In this document: positions 7,480 through 16,290 of the stretch, piece after piece
Layout of the letters: each line of letters starts with the position of its first letter
How positions within the stretch are numbered: position 1 is the first letter of the stretch
DNA from: Allosphingosinicella deserti
Lineage (GTDB): Bacteria; Pseudomonadota; Alphaproteobacteria; Sphingomonadales; Sphingomonadaceae
Direction: 5' to 3'
Assembly (NCBI RefSeq): GCF_003012735.1
Contig: NZ_PXYI01000004.1
Span: 186,001-250,000 of the forward strand
Length of the DNA stretch: 64,000 bases
Made by a program: the position numbers and the translations under genes
Notes under the pieces: model-generated
The model's input: only the letters and a program-made list of their open reading frames with translations
What the model was told of the DNA's origin: nothing
Databases searched by the model: none

Positions 7480-9591
7480 CTACCAGATGCGGACCCGGTC
7501 CGCAGGGGCGATGTAAAGCTTGTCGCCGGGCTGGACGTTGAACGCTTCGTACCAGGCATCGATGTTGCGCAACGGCGCGAAGGCACGGATCATGCCCGGC
7601 GAGTGCGGATCGCTGACCAGCTGCTGGCGCAGCGCTTCGTCGCGGAACAGCGTCCGCCAGACCTGACCCCAGCCGAGGAACACCCGCTGATCTCCGGTGA
7701 AGCCGTCGAGCACCGGCGCCGGCTGACCGCCGAGCGACGCGCGATAGGCTTCGAGGCCCAGCGTGATGCCGCCGAGATCGCCGATATTCTCTCCCATCGA
7801 AGCACGCCCGTTGATGTGGACGCCGGGCAGGTTCGGGAAGGTATAAGCTTCATACTGCGCGCCGAACTTCGCCGCCTGCGCGTCGAACTTCGCGGCATCT
7901 TCTGCCGTCCACCAGTCGCGGAGCACGCCGTTGCCGTCGGACTTGCGGCCCTGGTCGTCGAAGCCGTGGATGATCTCGTGGCCGATGACCCCGCCGATGC
8001 CGCCATAATTGATCGCCGGATCGGCGTCCGGATCGAAGAAGGGCGGCTGCAGGATGGCGGCCGGAAACACGATCTCGTTCTTCACCGAGTTGTAATAGGC
8101 ATTCACCGTCTGTGGGGTCATGCCCCACTCGGCTTCGTCGACCTTCTGGGCGATGCGGTTGCGCCGGTAATCCCATTCGAACCCGCTGGCACGCTCGACA
8201 TTGCCGGTCAGGTCGCCCGGGACGATCGTCAGCGCCGAATAATCCCGCCATTTGTCGGGATAGCCGATCTTGACGTTGAACCCTTCGAGCTTCTTCAGCG
8301 CCTCCTGCTTGGTGGCGGGTCCCATCCAGTCGAGCCGCTCCAGGCGGCCGCGAAGGGCAGTGCGAAGATTGACGACCAGCGCGTCCATCTTCGCCTTCGA
8401 TTCCGGTGGGAAATAGAGGGCGACGTAATCGCGGCCGATCGCCTCGCCCATCGCATTCTCGGCGATGGCCACGCCCCGCTTCCACCGGTCGCGCTGTTGC
8501 GGCTGCCCGTTGAGGAACTTGCTCCGGAACTCGAATTGAGCGTCGACGAAGCGTTTGGACAGCAAGGGCGCGACATCGTCGGCGGTGTGGAAGACCTGCC
8601 ACGCCTTCAAGCTCTGCAGGTCGGCATCGCCGAAGATTTTCGCGAGCTTGGGAAAGGCGGTGTTCTGCGCAACGATGGCCCGCTCGGCGACACCGACGCC
8701 GGCAGCCTCGAGGAAGGTCGACCATGGGAAGCCGGGAGCCTGTGCCTGGAGATCGGCAAGGGTCATCGGGTTGTAGGTCTTGTCCCGATTGCGGCTTTCG
8801 GCGCGGGTCCAATGCGCCTCGGCGATCCGGGTCTCGAGCGCCATGATCTCGCGGGCCGAGGATGCCGGGGTGGGCCAGCCCGCCATTTCGAGCATCTGCT
8901 GGACGTAGGCGACGTAGCGGTCGCGCTGCGGCTTGAACTTGGCATCGAGGTAGAGATCGCGGTCGCCGAGGCCGAGGCCCGACTGCCGGAGATAGAGGGT
9001 GTAGATGTCGGGCTGCTTGGCATCGTCGGAGACGCCCGGACCGAAGAAGGAGCTCCCGAAGCCGCCGACCGCGCGGCCCATCAGGCGGGCGATGTCGTCC
9101 TTGCTCTTCGCCTGATAGACAGGCGCGAGACGGTTGAGCAGCGGGATTGCGTCCTGCCGCTCGATCGCCGCTTCGTCCATGAACGCCTGGTAGAGGCTGG
9201 CGATCTTGGCCTGATCGCCCCCGGCCTCGGCGCGATAGCCTTCGACCAGGCCACGCAGCCGTGCTTCGGAAAGGTCGCGGAGCACCGCAAAGGCGCCGAA
9301 CGAGGACCGATCGGCAGGGATCGTGTTGGTCTTCGCCCAATTGCCGTTGACGAAGGCATTGAAGTCGTCGCCGGGGTTGACGCTCCGATCCATGCCGGCC
9401 GTGTCGAGCCCCCAGCTGCCGTAGCGAACCGCCTGAACGGTCGCGGCACCGCCGCCGGCCTCGCTCTGGCTCCCGAACAGCGTCTGTACCGTGCAGCTTT
9501 CGTCGACGCAGTCATGCTGATCGTGGGCCCTGGCAGGTGCACCGGACGCAAGCGCGAGCAACGACGCGGCGAGAACGAGGTTCTTCTTCAT
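7480..9591 (-). CDS. M13 family zinc metallopeptidase (neprilysin/PepO-like)
   Basis: 703 aa exported peptidase. Signal peptide: MKKNLVLAASLLALASGAPARA. Zinc site HEIIH (about residue 535) lies in the family context GGIGGVIGHEIIHGFDDQG, the third ligand Glu in GENIGDLGG (about 600), and the substrate-binding NAYYN in VNAYYNSVKNEIVFP. All catalytic residues are present. M13 enzymes cleave oligopeptides, here probably in the periplasm or at the outer membrane. The start is ATG at 9591 with GGAG upstream; 18 in-frame codons before it lack a site and would bury the signal peptide. Single-gene unit with its own terminator, divergent from the RG-rich gene. Confidence 0.95.
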   Translation of the reverse strand: MKKNLVLAASLLALASGAPARAHDQHDCVDESCTVQTLFGSQSEAGGGAATVQAVRYGSWGLDTAGMDRSVNPGDDFNAFVNGNWAKTNTIPADRSSFGAFAVLRDLSEARLRGLVEGYRAEAGGDQAKIASLYQAFMDEAAIERQDAIPLLNRLAPVYQAKSKDDIARLMGRAVGGFGSSFFGPGVSDDAKQPDIYTLYLRQSGLGLGDRDLYLDAKFKPQRDRYVAYVQQMLEMAGWPTPASSAREIMALETRIAEAHWTRAESRNRDKTYNPMTLADLQAQAPGFPWSTFLEAAGVGVAERAIVAQNTAFPKLAKIFGDADLQSLKAWQVFHTADDVAPLLSKRFVDAQFEFRSKFLNGQPQQRDRWKRGVAIAENAMGEAIGRDYVALYFPPESKAKMDALVVNLRTALRGRLERLDWMGPATKQEALKKLEGFNVKIGYPDKWRDYSALTIVPGDLTGNVERASGFEWDYRRNRIAQKVDEAEWGMTPQTVNAYYNSVKNEIVFPAAILQPPFFDPDADPAINYGGIGGVIGHEIIHGFDDQGRKSDGNGVLRDWWTAEDAAKFDAQAAKFGAQYEAYTFPNLPGVHINGRASMGENIGDLGGITLGLEAYRASLGGQPAPVLDGFTGDQRVFLGWGQVWRTLFRDEALRQQLVSDPHSPGMIRAFAPLRNIDAWYEAFNVQPGDKLYIAPADRVRIW

Positions 9592-9750
9592 CAAGGCGTC
9601 TCCAAAAGTCTTTGGAATCAGTCGCTTCGGGTCCGAAGCGCGCATTCGGCGAATGTAGAAGGCCCGGTTGCACGGCGCAATCGAAACTGCGCGTTGTCAC
9701 CATGTCGAACAGGCGGCGACAAGCCACGGCTTAGGCGTTAGGGAGGCGCG

Positions 9751-10200
9751 ATGAGCAAGTCAGCAACCGATCTGATGCAGGAGATCATCTTCTCCGCCGT
9801 CCTCGATGTCATCGCCGCGTTGAAGGCCTCGTCCAAGGGGCTTCCCAACACGCTTTTGCGCGATCTCAACGCCATTCATCAGAACACGACCTTTGCCGAT
9901 CTGCCGAAGGAATTGCAGACCGCCATTTCGGCGAGCGTGTCCGCCTCCTTCTCCCGGCTTCTCAAGGAAGGCTATGCCGTTGCGCCGCGTGACGCTGCCT
10001 CTGCACGCCCGATGCAGGCCCGTGGCGATGTGCCGCGTGGTCCCCGCGGCGACGGTCCACCGCGCGGGCCGCGTGGCGATGGTCCGCCTCGCGGCGGACG
10101 GCGCGACGACCGCCCCGGCGGCCCGCGCCGAGACCGGCCGGAGGGCCGCACCGGCGAGAGGACCGGGCCGCGCCCACCGCGCAAGCCACCGGCGCGCTGA
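9751..10200 (+). CDS. hypothetical protein with RG/proline-rich C-terminal tail
   Basis: 149 aa. Residues 1-75 form a compact helical domain (MSKSATDLMQEIIFSAVLDV...). From about residue 85 the chain is a low-complexity, strongly basic tail with the repeat GDGPPRGPRGDGPPRG and further R/G/D/P blocks. Such RGG-like tails often bind nucleic acid or promote condensation; that is inference only. GGGAGG stands 5 bases before the ATG. The DNA of the tail is itself a short tandem repeat, so length may vary between strains. No recognised domain; neighbours give no functional clue. Confidence 0.8.
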   Translation: MSKSATDLMQEIIFSAVLDVIAALKASSKGLPNTLLRDLNAIHQNTTFADLPKELQTAISASVSASFSRLLKEGYAVAPRDAASARPMQARGDVPRGPRGDGPPRGPRGDGPPRGGRRDDRPGGPRRDRPEGRTGERTGPRPPRKPPAR

Positions 10201-10253
10201 TCCCGGATTTCCTTTTGCTGCGGATGGTCTAAGCTCCTCGACAGGGGGGGGCC

Positions 10254-11096
10254 ATGGTTCGACCTGTTTCCTTTTTGCTCTTATGCCTCGCCGTTGTTTT
10301 CGCGGCGCCGCTCGGTGCGCAAGGTGCCGACATCCAGGCGAAGCTCGAACGTGCCGGCCGCCTCGCGTCTATGGCCAACGATGCCGGCCTCCGCGGTGAC
10401 CGCAACGCCGAGATCGGGTTCTACCAGAAGTCGGTGAAGCTGCTCGACGAAGTGGTTGCCGCGAATTCCAACCCGAGTGCGGAAATCGTCTTTGGCCGCC
10501 GCGAGATCCAGCTCTCGCTCGGTGACGCATTCCTGGCCGACAAGAAGCCGAGACTTGCCGTCGATGTCTTCGGTCCGATGGCGTCCGAGATTGCCGGCCC
10601 TTCCGCGTCGATCCCGGCCGATCGCGGAACGCGCCTCCACCTGGCGCGAGCGCTTCGCGGCCTCTGGTATTCGGCCTTTCTGGCCGGCGATTATGCCCGT
10701 GCCCGCGCGACGCTCCCAAGGCTGATCGCGGTCGGCCGCGCGATGCAGGCAGAGGAGCCGACGAACAGCTATCTGACGCGGCGGCTTGCCGAAGACCTGC
10801 AGGGCGAAACCTTCTTCCGCTGGGTCCTGCAGGACGAGGCCGGCAGCCGCGAGACCGCCCGCGAGACGCTCGCTCTGTTCCGCAGCCTCGCCGAGGCCAA
10901 CCCTGGCAGCGACGAGGCGATGCGCAGCCATTTCCTCTGGGCCTATGGCGCCGCCGAACTTCACGGCGACGACATAGCCCTGTGGCGGGAAGCGCTGGTC
11001 GTCGGCGACCAACTTGTCGCGCGCAGGGCAATGAAGGCCGAGCATCGGCCCTATCTCGATGCGGCGCGGGCCAGGATGGAAAAGGCCGGCGGCTAG
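10254..11096 (+). CDS. exported TPR-like hypothetical protein
   Basis: 280 aa. The N-terminus is a signal peptide (MVRPVSFLLLCLAVVFAAPLGAQ, cleavage near AQG). The rest is alpha-helical with tetratricopeptide-like spacing: alanine/tyrosine-rich helices such as RNAEIGFYQKSVKLLDEVV and GDYARARATLPRLIAVGRAM. Likely a periplasmic scaffold; no catalytic motif is visible. It begins 53 bp after the RG-rich gene and may be co-transcribed with it. It ends four bases from the convergent purT, leaving no room for a separate terminator. Confidence 0.85.
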   Translation: MVRPVSFLLLCLAVVFAAPLGAQGADIQAKLERAGRLASMANDAGLRGDRNAEIGFYQKSVKLLDEVVAANSNPSAEIVFGRREIQLSLGDAFLADKKPRLAVDVFGPMASEIAGPSASIPADRGTRLHLARALRGLWYSAFLAGDYARARATLPRLIAVGRAMQAEEPTNSYLTRRLAEDLQGETFFRWVLQDEAGSRETARETLALFRSLAEANPGSDEAMRSHFLWAYGAAELHGDDIALWREALVVGDQLVARRAMKAEHRPYLDAARARMEKAGG

Positions 11097-11100
11097 CGCC

Positions 11101-12276
11101 TCAACCGTAGCGGATGCGAACCTTGCCCGCCGCCTCGGCGGCAAGGGTACGGGCGTCATCCGATGTCGCGCCGCTGGCCAGCGCAACCGCCATTCGGCGA
11201 TAGGGTCGGGTTACCGGCTTGCCGAAAACTCTCACGTCGACCTCGGCGCCTTCGCGCCCGAGCGCGAGGGCTTCCGCGACGCCTTCGAAGGCGAAGCTGT
11301 CCGAGTCGCGGTCGGCGAGGATCACGGTCGAGGCAGCCGCCGGATGGCGCATGGTCAGCACGGGGATCGGCAGGCCGAGCACGGCGCGGGCATGCAGATC
11401 GAATTCGGAGAGGTTCTGCGAGATCAGCGTCACCATGCCGGTGTCGTGCGGCCTCGGCGACAGTTCGGAGAAGATGACCTCGTCGCCCTTCACGAAGAAC
11501 TCGACTCCGAACAGGCCGTAGCCGCCGAGATCGTCGACGACCTTGCGCGCCATCTCTTCCGCCGAGGCGAGCGCTGCGGCGGACATTGGGGTGGGCTGCC
11601 AGCTTTCCTGATAGTCGCCCCGTTCCTGGCGATGCCCGATCGGCGGGCAGAACAATACGCCCCCGCGGGTGCGGACGGTGAGCAGGGTGATCTCATAGTC
11701 GAAGCGGATAAACTCCTCGACGATCACCCGCACACGGTCGCCGCGCATTCCCGCGACGGCATAGTCCCAGGCGCGGCGCAGATCCTCCGGGCGCTCGATC
11801 GTGCTCTGGCCTTTCCCGGACGAGGACATGACCGGCTTCATCACGCAAGGGTAGCCGGCATGTTCGGCGGCTGCCGCGGCTTCCTCGAAGCTGCCGGCGA
11901 AGCGATAGCGCGACGTCCGGAGGCCGAGTGCGCCGGCGGCGAGTTCGCGGATGCTGTCGCGGTTCATCGTCATCTGGGTGGCGCGGGCGGACGGCACGAC
12001 CACGTTGCCCGCCGCTTCGACCTCGGCGAGGATCTCCGTGCGGATGGCCTCCACTTCCGGCACGATGAAATCCGGCCGATGTCGCGCGATTGCTTCGCGG
12101 AGACGGTCGGCGTCGAGCATCGAGAAGATCTCGGCCTCGTCCGATACCTGCATCGCCGGTGCGCCGGCATAGGAATCGCAGGCGATCACATAGACGCCGA
12201 GGCGCTTGGCGGAGATTGCGAATTCCTTGCCGAGCTCGCCCGATCCGAGCAGCAATATGCGTGCGGTGAAGCTCAT
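11101..12276 (-). CDS. purT: formate-dependent phosphoribosylglycinamide formyltransferase 2
   Basis: 391 aa ATP-grasp enzyme making FGAR from GAR, ATP and formate in purine synthesis. The N-terminus RILLLGSGELGKEFAI is the family's nucleotide-binding opening; the ATP-grasp core shows VMKPVMSSSGKGQS and VEEFIRFDYEITLL, and FSELSPRPHDTGM is a strong PurT signature. The start is ATG at 12276, overlapping the TGA of the upstream peptidase gene (ATGA), so translation is coupled. This replaces or supplements PurN, using free formate rather than formyl-tetrahydrofolate. Confidence 0.96.
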   Translation of the reverse strand: MSFTARILLLGSGELGKEFAISAKRLGVYVIACDSYAGAPAMQVSDEAEIFSMLDADRLREAIARHRPDFIVPEVEAIRTEILAEVEAAGNVVVPSARATQMTMNRDSIRELAAGALGLRTSRYRFAGSFEEAAAAAEHAGYPCVMKPVMSSSGKGQSTIERPEDLRRAWDYAVAGMRGDRVRVIVEEFIRFDYEITLLTVRTRGGVLFCPPIGHRQERGDYQESWQPTPMSAAALASAEEMARKVVDDLGGYGLFGVEFFVKGDEVIFSELSPRPHDTGMVTLISQNLSEFDLHARAVLGLPIPVLTMRHPAAASTVILADRDSDSFAFEGVAEALALGREGAEVDVRVFGKPVTRPYRRMAVALASGATSDDARTLAAEAAGKVRIRYG

Positions 12277-13967
12277 CGCGTGCTCTTCACGCCGGCGTTG
12301 CAACCAAGATCCTTCTCGCGGCCGTCAAGCTCCAGACGCTGCACCTCGAACTCCTTCTTTCCTTCCGGCAAATAGCGCAGCACGCGCTCCCCGCCCTCGT
12401 CGGCGACCCGATAGGCGATCTCGGTGCGCGAGTCTCCGATCTTGCCGGCCTCGCGGGCGATCAGTCGCATGCCGTCGCGCATTCCGGCGGCAAAGGCCGG
12501 GCCGTCCTTGACGACTCCCGCGATTACGCCGTTCGCCAGCCGGGTCGCCTCGGCATCGTAGCCGCGATCGAACTCCTTGCGTTGTTCGCGGATGATCCGA
12601 GTGCAGGCGCCGAACAGACCGTCGGAGAGCAGCAGGGGTGCGCCGTCCTGTGCCTGTGCGACCAGCGGATCGAGCGGGATCGCGGTGCGTGCGCGGAGCG
12701 TCTCGCGGAACAGGTCGGTGGCACGCGCGCTGCTGCCCTTCGCCGCCTCGCGCTGAGCGCGGAGCACGGTGTCGAGGCTCTCCGTCCCCGCCGAGCCGAC
12801 GGCGATCTCGGCGTCGAGGATAGTCGCCAGCAGGTGCCCGCGGTCGTAGCTCACCTGCTGCAGCGCCGGATCCTCCCAGAACCGCGCGACGATATCCGAA
12901 GCGGGCGCATTCCTGGCCGACGACGTGCCGTAGCGAAGCAGGGTCTCGTTCTTGTCGGCCACATAGTCCTCGGCGCTCCACAGCCCGGAGCGCAGCAGGA
13001 CTTTGGAGGCGAGATAATCGGTGAAGCCCTCGCTGAACCAGTAATCGGCGGCCTCCTTGTCCTCGGGCAGCCCGCCAAGGGCGTTCGGCATCCAGCCGTG
13101 CATATATTCGTGCGCGAGCAGCCGCTTGGCCTGCTTGAGCTCGAAGCCGGTCGTCGCCGCGATCGAGAATCCGTCGGTGCGGCCGGTTCCCCTGACGCTG
13201 AGCCCCGATGAAGGTGTGCCGGTCGGCGCGAGCGCGACGAAATAGGGGGTGCTCCGGTCTCCCCAATAATCGTCCTCGGCCCGGATGATCGGCACGATCG
13301 TATCGGCGAGCGCGTCGGGCGTGAACGTCCAGCGGCCGAGGGTCGCAAGCCGGAACGGAGCGCCGTCGATGTCGCGTTCCACCATCGTCAGCCCGGCGCC
13401 GCCGATCGCCACGCTGTCGATCAGATTGGCGACGGTGGTGCGCTTGCCCTTCCAGTGATCGAGATCGGAGGCGACCGACCACCGTTTCGGGAGCTTGCCC
13501 CAGCGAAACCGCGCCGGCGCCGAATCCCTGCCCTTGGGGGAGGCGAACACGCCATTGCCGTGCCAGAAGAACCAGTCGGATCGGACGAGCGGCCGGGCTT
13601 TCTCATAGTCGAAGCCCGGATCCTCCTGCCACGCGGACTGGACATGGTAGACGACACGGATCTTCGCCCCGGGGCGGTGATGGATGATCGGCCTGTCGTA
13701 ATAGCCGCCAAGACTGTCGGCGCCGTGAATCTCCAGGCCGGCGATCTGGCGCCACAGCTCGCGCGATCCTGCCCATTCGCTCGGAAGCTCCAGCACGGTC
13801 TCGCCGTCGCTGTCGCCGCGAAAGCGCATCTCGACCTCGAACGCGGGGATCCCGTCGAACCAGAAGCCCGGCGTGACCTGGTAGCGGATGGTTTTTTCTT
13901 CAGGCGCCTTGAACGCGCAGAGCAGAAGAGCAGTGGCAGCGAACGCGAAGCGGGCGGAACGGATCAC
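12273..13967 (-). CDS. M61-family-like metallopeptidase (glycyl aminopeptidase type)
   Basis: 564 aa. A hydrophobic N-terminus (SARFAFAATALLLCAF) suggests export. The zinc motif is HEYMH (about residues 286-290) in RLLAHEYMHGWMPN; the third ligand Glu is in YWFSEGFTDYLA about 25 residues later, as in M61 peptidases. A PDZ-like stretch near the C-terminus (AGVVKDGPAFAAGMRDGM) fits the family. The start is taken as GTG at 13967, with GGAG seven bases upstream; 35 further in-frame codons to 14072 have no site and precede the signal segment. The stop overlaps the purT start, an unexpected partner. Divergent from the SDR gene. Confidence 0.86.
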   Translation of the reverse strand: MIRSARFAFAATALLLCAFKAPEEKTIRYQVTPGFWFDGIPAFEVEMRFRGDSDGETVLELPSEWAGSRELWRQIAGLEIHGADSLGGYYDRPIIHHRPGAKIRVVYHVQSAWQEDPGFDYEKARPLVRSDWFFWHGNGVFASPKGRDSAPARFRWGKLPKRWSVASDLDHWKGKRTTVANLIDSVAIGGAGLTMVERDIDGAPFRLATLGRWTFTPDALADTIVPIIRAEDDYWGDRSTPYFVALAPTGTPSSGLSVRGTGRTDGFSIAATTGFELKQAKRLLAHEYMHGWMPNALGGLPEDKEAADYWFSEGFTDYLASKVLLRSGLWSAEDYVADKNETLLRYGTSSARNAPASDIVARFWEDPALQQVSYDRGHLLATILDAEIAVGSAGTESLDTVLRAQREAAKGSSARATDLFRETLRARTAIPLDPLVAQAQDGAPLLLSDGLFGACTRIIREQRKEFDRGYDAEATRLANGVIAGVVKDGPAFAAGMRDGMRLIAREAGKIGDSRTEIAYRVADEGGERVLRYLPEGKKEFEVQRLELDGREKDLGCNAGVKSTR

Positions 13968-14116
13968 AAACTTCTCCAGATTCGCGTGATACTCTATATC
14001 ATCATAAGCGCGCGGCAAGGCGCGGACGTGCCGTAAACGCGATATGCCGACGAACGCCTCCGCGTCTCGCACGTTGAACCCGGCGAACCTTGCTTTGCAA
14101 ATGTCCGGAGATCCGC

Positions 14117-15181
14117 ATGGCCCTGTCGCTCAAGCCCCTCGATCAGCAAGTCATCGTCATCACCGGTGCCTCCAGCGGCATCGGCCTCGCGACCGCCAAG
14201 GCGGCGGCGGCGGCGGGCGCCACGGTGGTGCTCGCTGCGCGGACCCGCGAAGCGCTCGCGGGTGCGATCGACCAGATCAAATATGCGGGCGGGCAGGGCA
14301 TCTTCGTCGTCGCAGACGTCACGCGGCGAGAGGATCTGGAGAACCTCGCCCGCCGGGCGATGGAGGACTATGGCCGGATCGACACCTGGGTGAACAATGC
14401 CGGAGTCGGCATCTGGGGGCGCCTCGACGAGGTCAGCGACGCCGACAGGCGGCAGCTGTTCGAAACCAATTTCTGGGGAATGGTCTACGGCTCTGAAATC
14501 GCGGTGGAACATCTGCGCAGGACCGGCGGTGCACTGATCAACGTCGGCAGCGTCGCCTCCGACGTCGCGCTGCCGCTTCAGGGCATCTATTCGGCCAGCA
14601 AGCATGCGGTGCAGGGCTTCACCAATGCGCTGCGGATGGAGCTCGCCGCCGACCGGGCACCGGTGTCGGTAACCCTGATCAAGCCGGCGTCGATCGGCAC
14701 GCCGATGCCGCAGCACGTCAAGAACTATACCGATCGCGAGGCGCGCTTTCCGCCGCCCATCTACAAGCCGGAGGAGGTCGCCGCAGCGATCCTGCGCGCG
14801 GCCGCCCATCCGACCCGCCAGCTTTATGTCGGCGGTGCGGCGCGCAGCTTGAGCGCGCTCAGCCGCCAGGCTCCGCTGCTGATGGATTGGCTCGGAGCCA
14901 ACATCCTGCTGCCGCTGCAGGTCGGCAAGCAGCCGGCAACCCCGACCGACAATCTCGACCAGGGTCGTGCGGAGGCGCAGATCTACGGCGACCATCAGGG
15001 CAGCATGATCCGGCCGAGCGCCTATACACGGGCGGCGACCAATCCCGGCGTCACCCTCGGCGCGGCGGGTGCGGCCGCGGCGCTAGGCGCCGGCCTGTTC
15101 CTGTGGAGCCGTCGCGGCGGCGGCGACCGCGCCGCCGGCGAGGTCAGCACCGAGGAGGAGGTGCAGGCCCATCCGAGCTGA
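14117..15181 (+). CDS. SDR family oxidoreductase with C-terminal membrane anchor
   Basis: 354 aa. Rossmann nucleotide site TGASSGIG near the N-terminus, the NNAG strand motif (TWVNNAGVGIWG) and the catalytic YSASK (Tyr/Lys, about 156-160) identify a classical short-chain dehydrogenase. It is longer than the usual 250 aa. The extra C-terminal region ends in a hydrophobic helix (LGAAGAAAALGAGLFLW, about 316-332) followed by arginines, suggesting membrane attachment. The start is ATG at 14117 with CGGAG before it; an earlier in-frame ATG at 14090 has no site. Substrate unknown. Confidence 0.9.
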   Translation: MALSLKPLDQQVIVITGASSGIGLATAKAAAAAGATVVLAARTREALAGAIDQIKYAGGQGIFVVADVTRREDLENLARRAMEDYGRIDTWVNNAGVGIWGRLDEVSDADRRQLFETNFWGMVYGSEIAVEHLRRTGGALINVGSVASDVALPLQGIYSASKHAVQGFTNALRMELAADRAPVSVTLIKPASIGTPMPQHVKNYTDREARFPPPIYKPEEVAAAILRAAAHPTRQLYVGGAARSLSALSRQAPLLMDWLGANILLPLQVGKQPATPTDNLDQGRAEAQIYGDHQGSMIRPSAYTRAATNPGVTLGAAGAAAALGAGLFLWSRRGGGDRAAGEVSTEEEVQAHPS

Positions 15182-15184
15182 TGC

Positions 15185-15673
15185 TCAGGAGGCGGCCGGC
15201 GTTCGCAGGTCGAAATAGTCGGCGAGCCGGGCAAGGGTACCCGGCACGTTCCGGTGGTGGAGGAAGATGCCGCCCATCTCCTCCCACCGCTCGGCGTGGC
15301 GAAGCTGGTCGTCGACCAGCACGTCGCCCGGCTTGCCATGGTCGCGCTTGTTGCGCGCCATCGTCGTGATGATCCGCGTGCCGGGGAAGTAGTGCGCCGC
15401 CCAGCGGACTTTCTGGTCCGCCGCCCAATTGCCCCGCGGCAGGCCGGTGAGGATGATCGGATCGAGGTGGCGCACGGCTTCGAACAGCGCGGTCGCGCCG
15501 TCGAGCAGCGGCAGGCCGAAATAGAAATCCGGCGCGGTGGCGAGCTTCGCCCAGAAGCGGCCGAGGCCGTGGCGCTGCTCGAACGCCTTGGGCGGCATTC
15601 CGAGGATCGCCGTCGCGCCCTGGTCGAAATCGGCAAGGACTCCGTCGCAGTCGAGGAAGAGCTGGCGCTTCAT
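15185..15673 (-). CDS. HAD-like 5'-nucleotidase (NT5C-type)
   Basis: 162 aa. The N-terminal LFLDCDGVLADFD is HAD motif I with both catalytic aspartates; PIILTGLPRGNW fits motif II and VLVDDQLRHAERW motif IV. This resembles the 5'(3')-deoxyribonucleotidase family (NT5C, PF06941) and probably dephosphorylates a nucleotide or small phosphate ester. The start is ATG at 15673, overlapping the stop of the upstream gene (ATGA). Convergent with the SDR gene, three bases apart. Confidence 0.85.
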   Translation of the reverse strand: MKRQLFLDCDGVLADFDQGATAILGMPPKAFEQRHGLGRFWAKLATAPDFYFGLPLLDGATALFEAVRHLDPIILTGLPRGNWAADQKVRWAAHYFPGTRIITTMARNKRDHGKPGDVLVDDQLRHAERWEEMGGIFLHHRNVPGTLARLADYFDLRTPAAS

Positions 15674-16086
15674 CGGCCGAGATAAGCGGGCAGCAATTGG
15701 ACCGGCATCGGCAGGTCGAACCGTTCCCACTTGCCGGCGCGCAGGACGTCGTTCGACTCCACGGCCCGGCGTCCGTCGGCGAGCGACCAGGTGATGTGGT
15801 AGGTCGAGCCATCGGGTCGGTCGGTGGTGCCGGCAATGCTGACCACCAACGCCTCGACGCCCTTGCCGTCGTCGATCCTACCGACGATCTCGCCCACCGT
15901 CTCGTCGGGAAGCGGCGCGTGGGCGGACACCCTGGCGCTCAACGTCACGTGATCGGCGACGACGTTCCTGAAGAGGGGCGGGAATTGCTGGAGCAATTCC
16001 TTGCGCTGGCTGCGGTCGAGCCGCCATCCGGTGATCGCGTCGCCATGCCCGGCCTGTGCATGGGCCTGTTGTGCCGTCGGTGCCAT
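15670..16086 (-). CDS. hypothetical protein coupled to the nucleotidase
   Basis: 138 aa, no recognised family. From the chosen ATG (16086) it has a short polar start, then a mixed alpha/beta sequence with a central VTLSARVSAHAPL and GVEALVVSIAGTTDRPD strand pattern and a LPMPVQLLPAYL ending. No signal peptide from this start. The frame extends to 16233, which would add a hydrophobic stretch but lacks a clear site; the upstream bases at 16087 (GGGGGC) give only modest support, so the start is uncertain. The ATGA overlap with the nucleotidase argues that both are made together. Confidence 0.65.
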   Translation of the reverse strand: MAPTAQQAHAQAGHGDAITGWRLDRSQRKELLQQFPPLFRNVVADHVTLSARVSAHAPLPDETVGEIVGRIDDGKGVEALVVSIAGTTDRPDGSTYHITWSLADGRRAVESNDVLRAGKWERFDLPMPVQLLPAYLGR

Positions 16087-16159
16087 GCCCCCGGAAACGG
16101 AGCGCCTGCGGAGCGGGTTCCCGCCTGATGCGTTCGAAGCGCAGCCAAGGAGCAGAAAG

Positions 16160-16288
16160 ATGGACCGCGAGCACGAAGACCTTCCGTCCAACGACAACAA
16201 GAAGATCGCCGAGGAAGGCGAGAGGAACCGCAAGCAGATGGACGACGTGCCCGCACCCGGTACGGACCCGCTGCACGAGGGACCGTGA
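16160..16288 (+). CDS. small acidic hydrophilic protein
   Basis: 42 aa (MDREHEDLPSNDNKKIAEEG... ending PLHEGP), highly charged, with no hydrophobic core and likely disordered. AAGGAG lies 7 bases before the ATG, which is strong evidence for translation. Divergent from the nucleotidase operon, and it ends two bases before the convergent glpD. Function unknown. Confidence 0.7.
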   Translation: MDREHEDLPSNDNKKIAEEGERNRKQMDDVPAPGTDPLHEGP

Positions 16289-16290
16289 CC

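Noticed and set aside
7123-9741. 872-codon plus-strand frame opposite the M13 peptidase
   Set aside because: Antisense shadow of high-GC3 coding sequence; the minus-strand product has a complete catalytic site and signal peptide.
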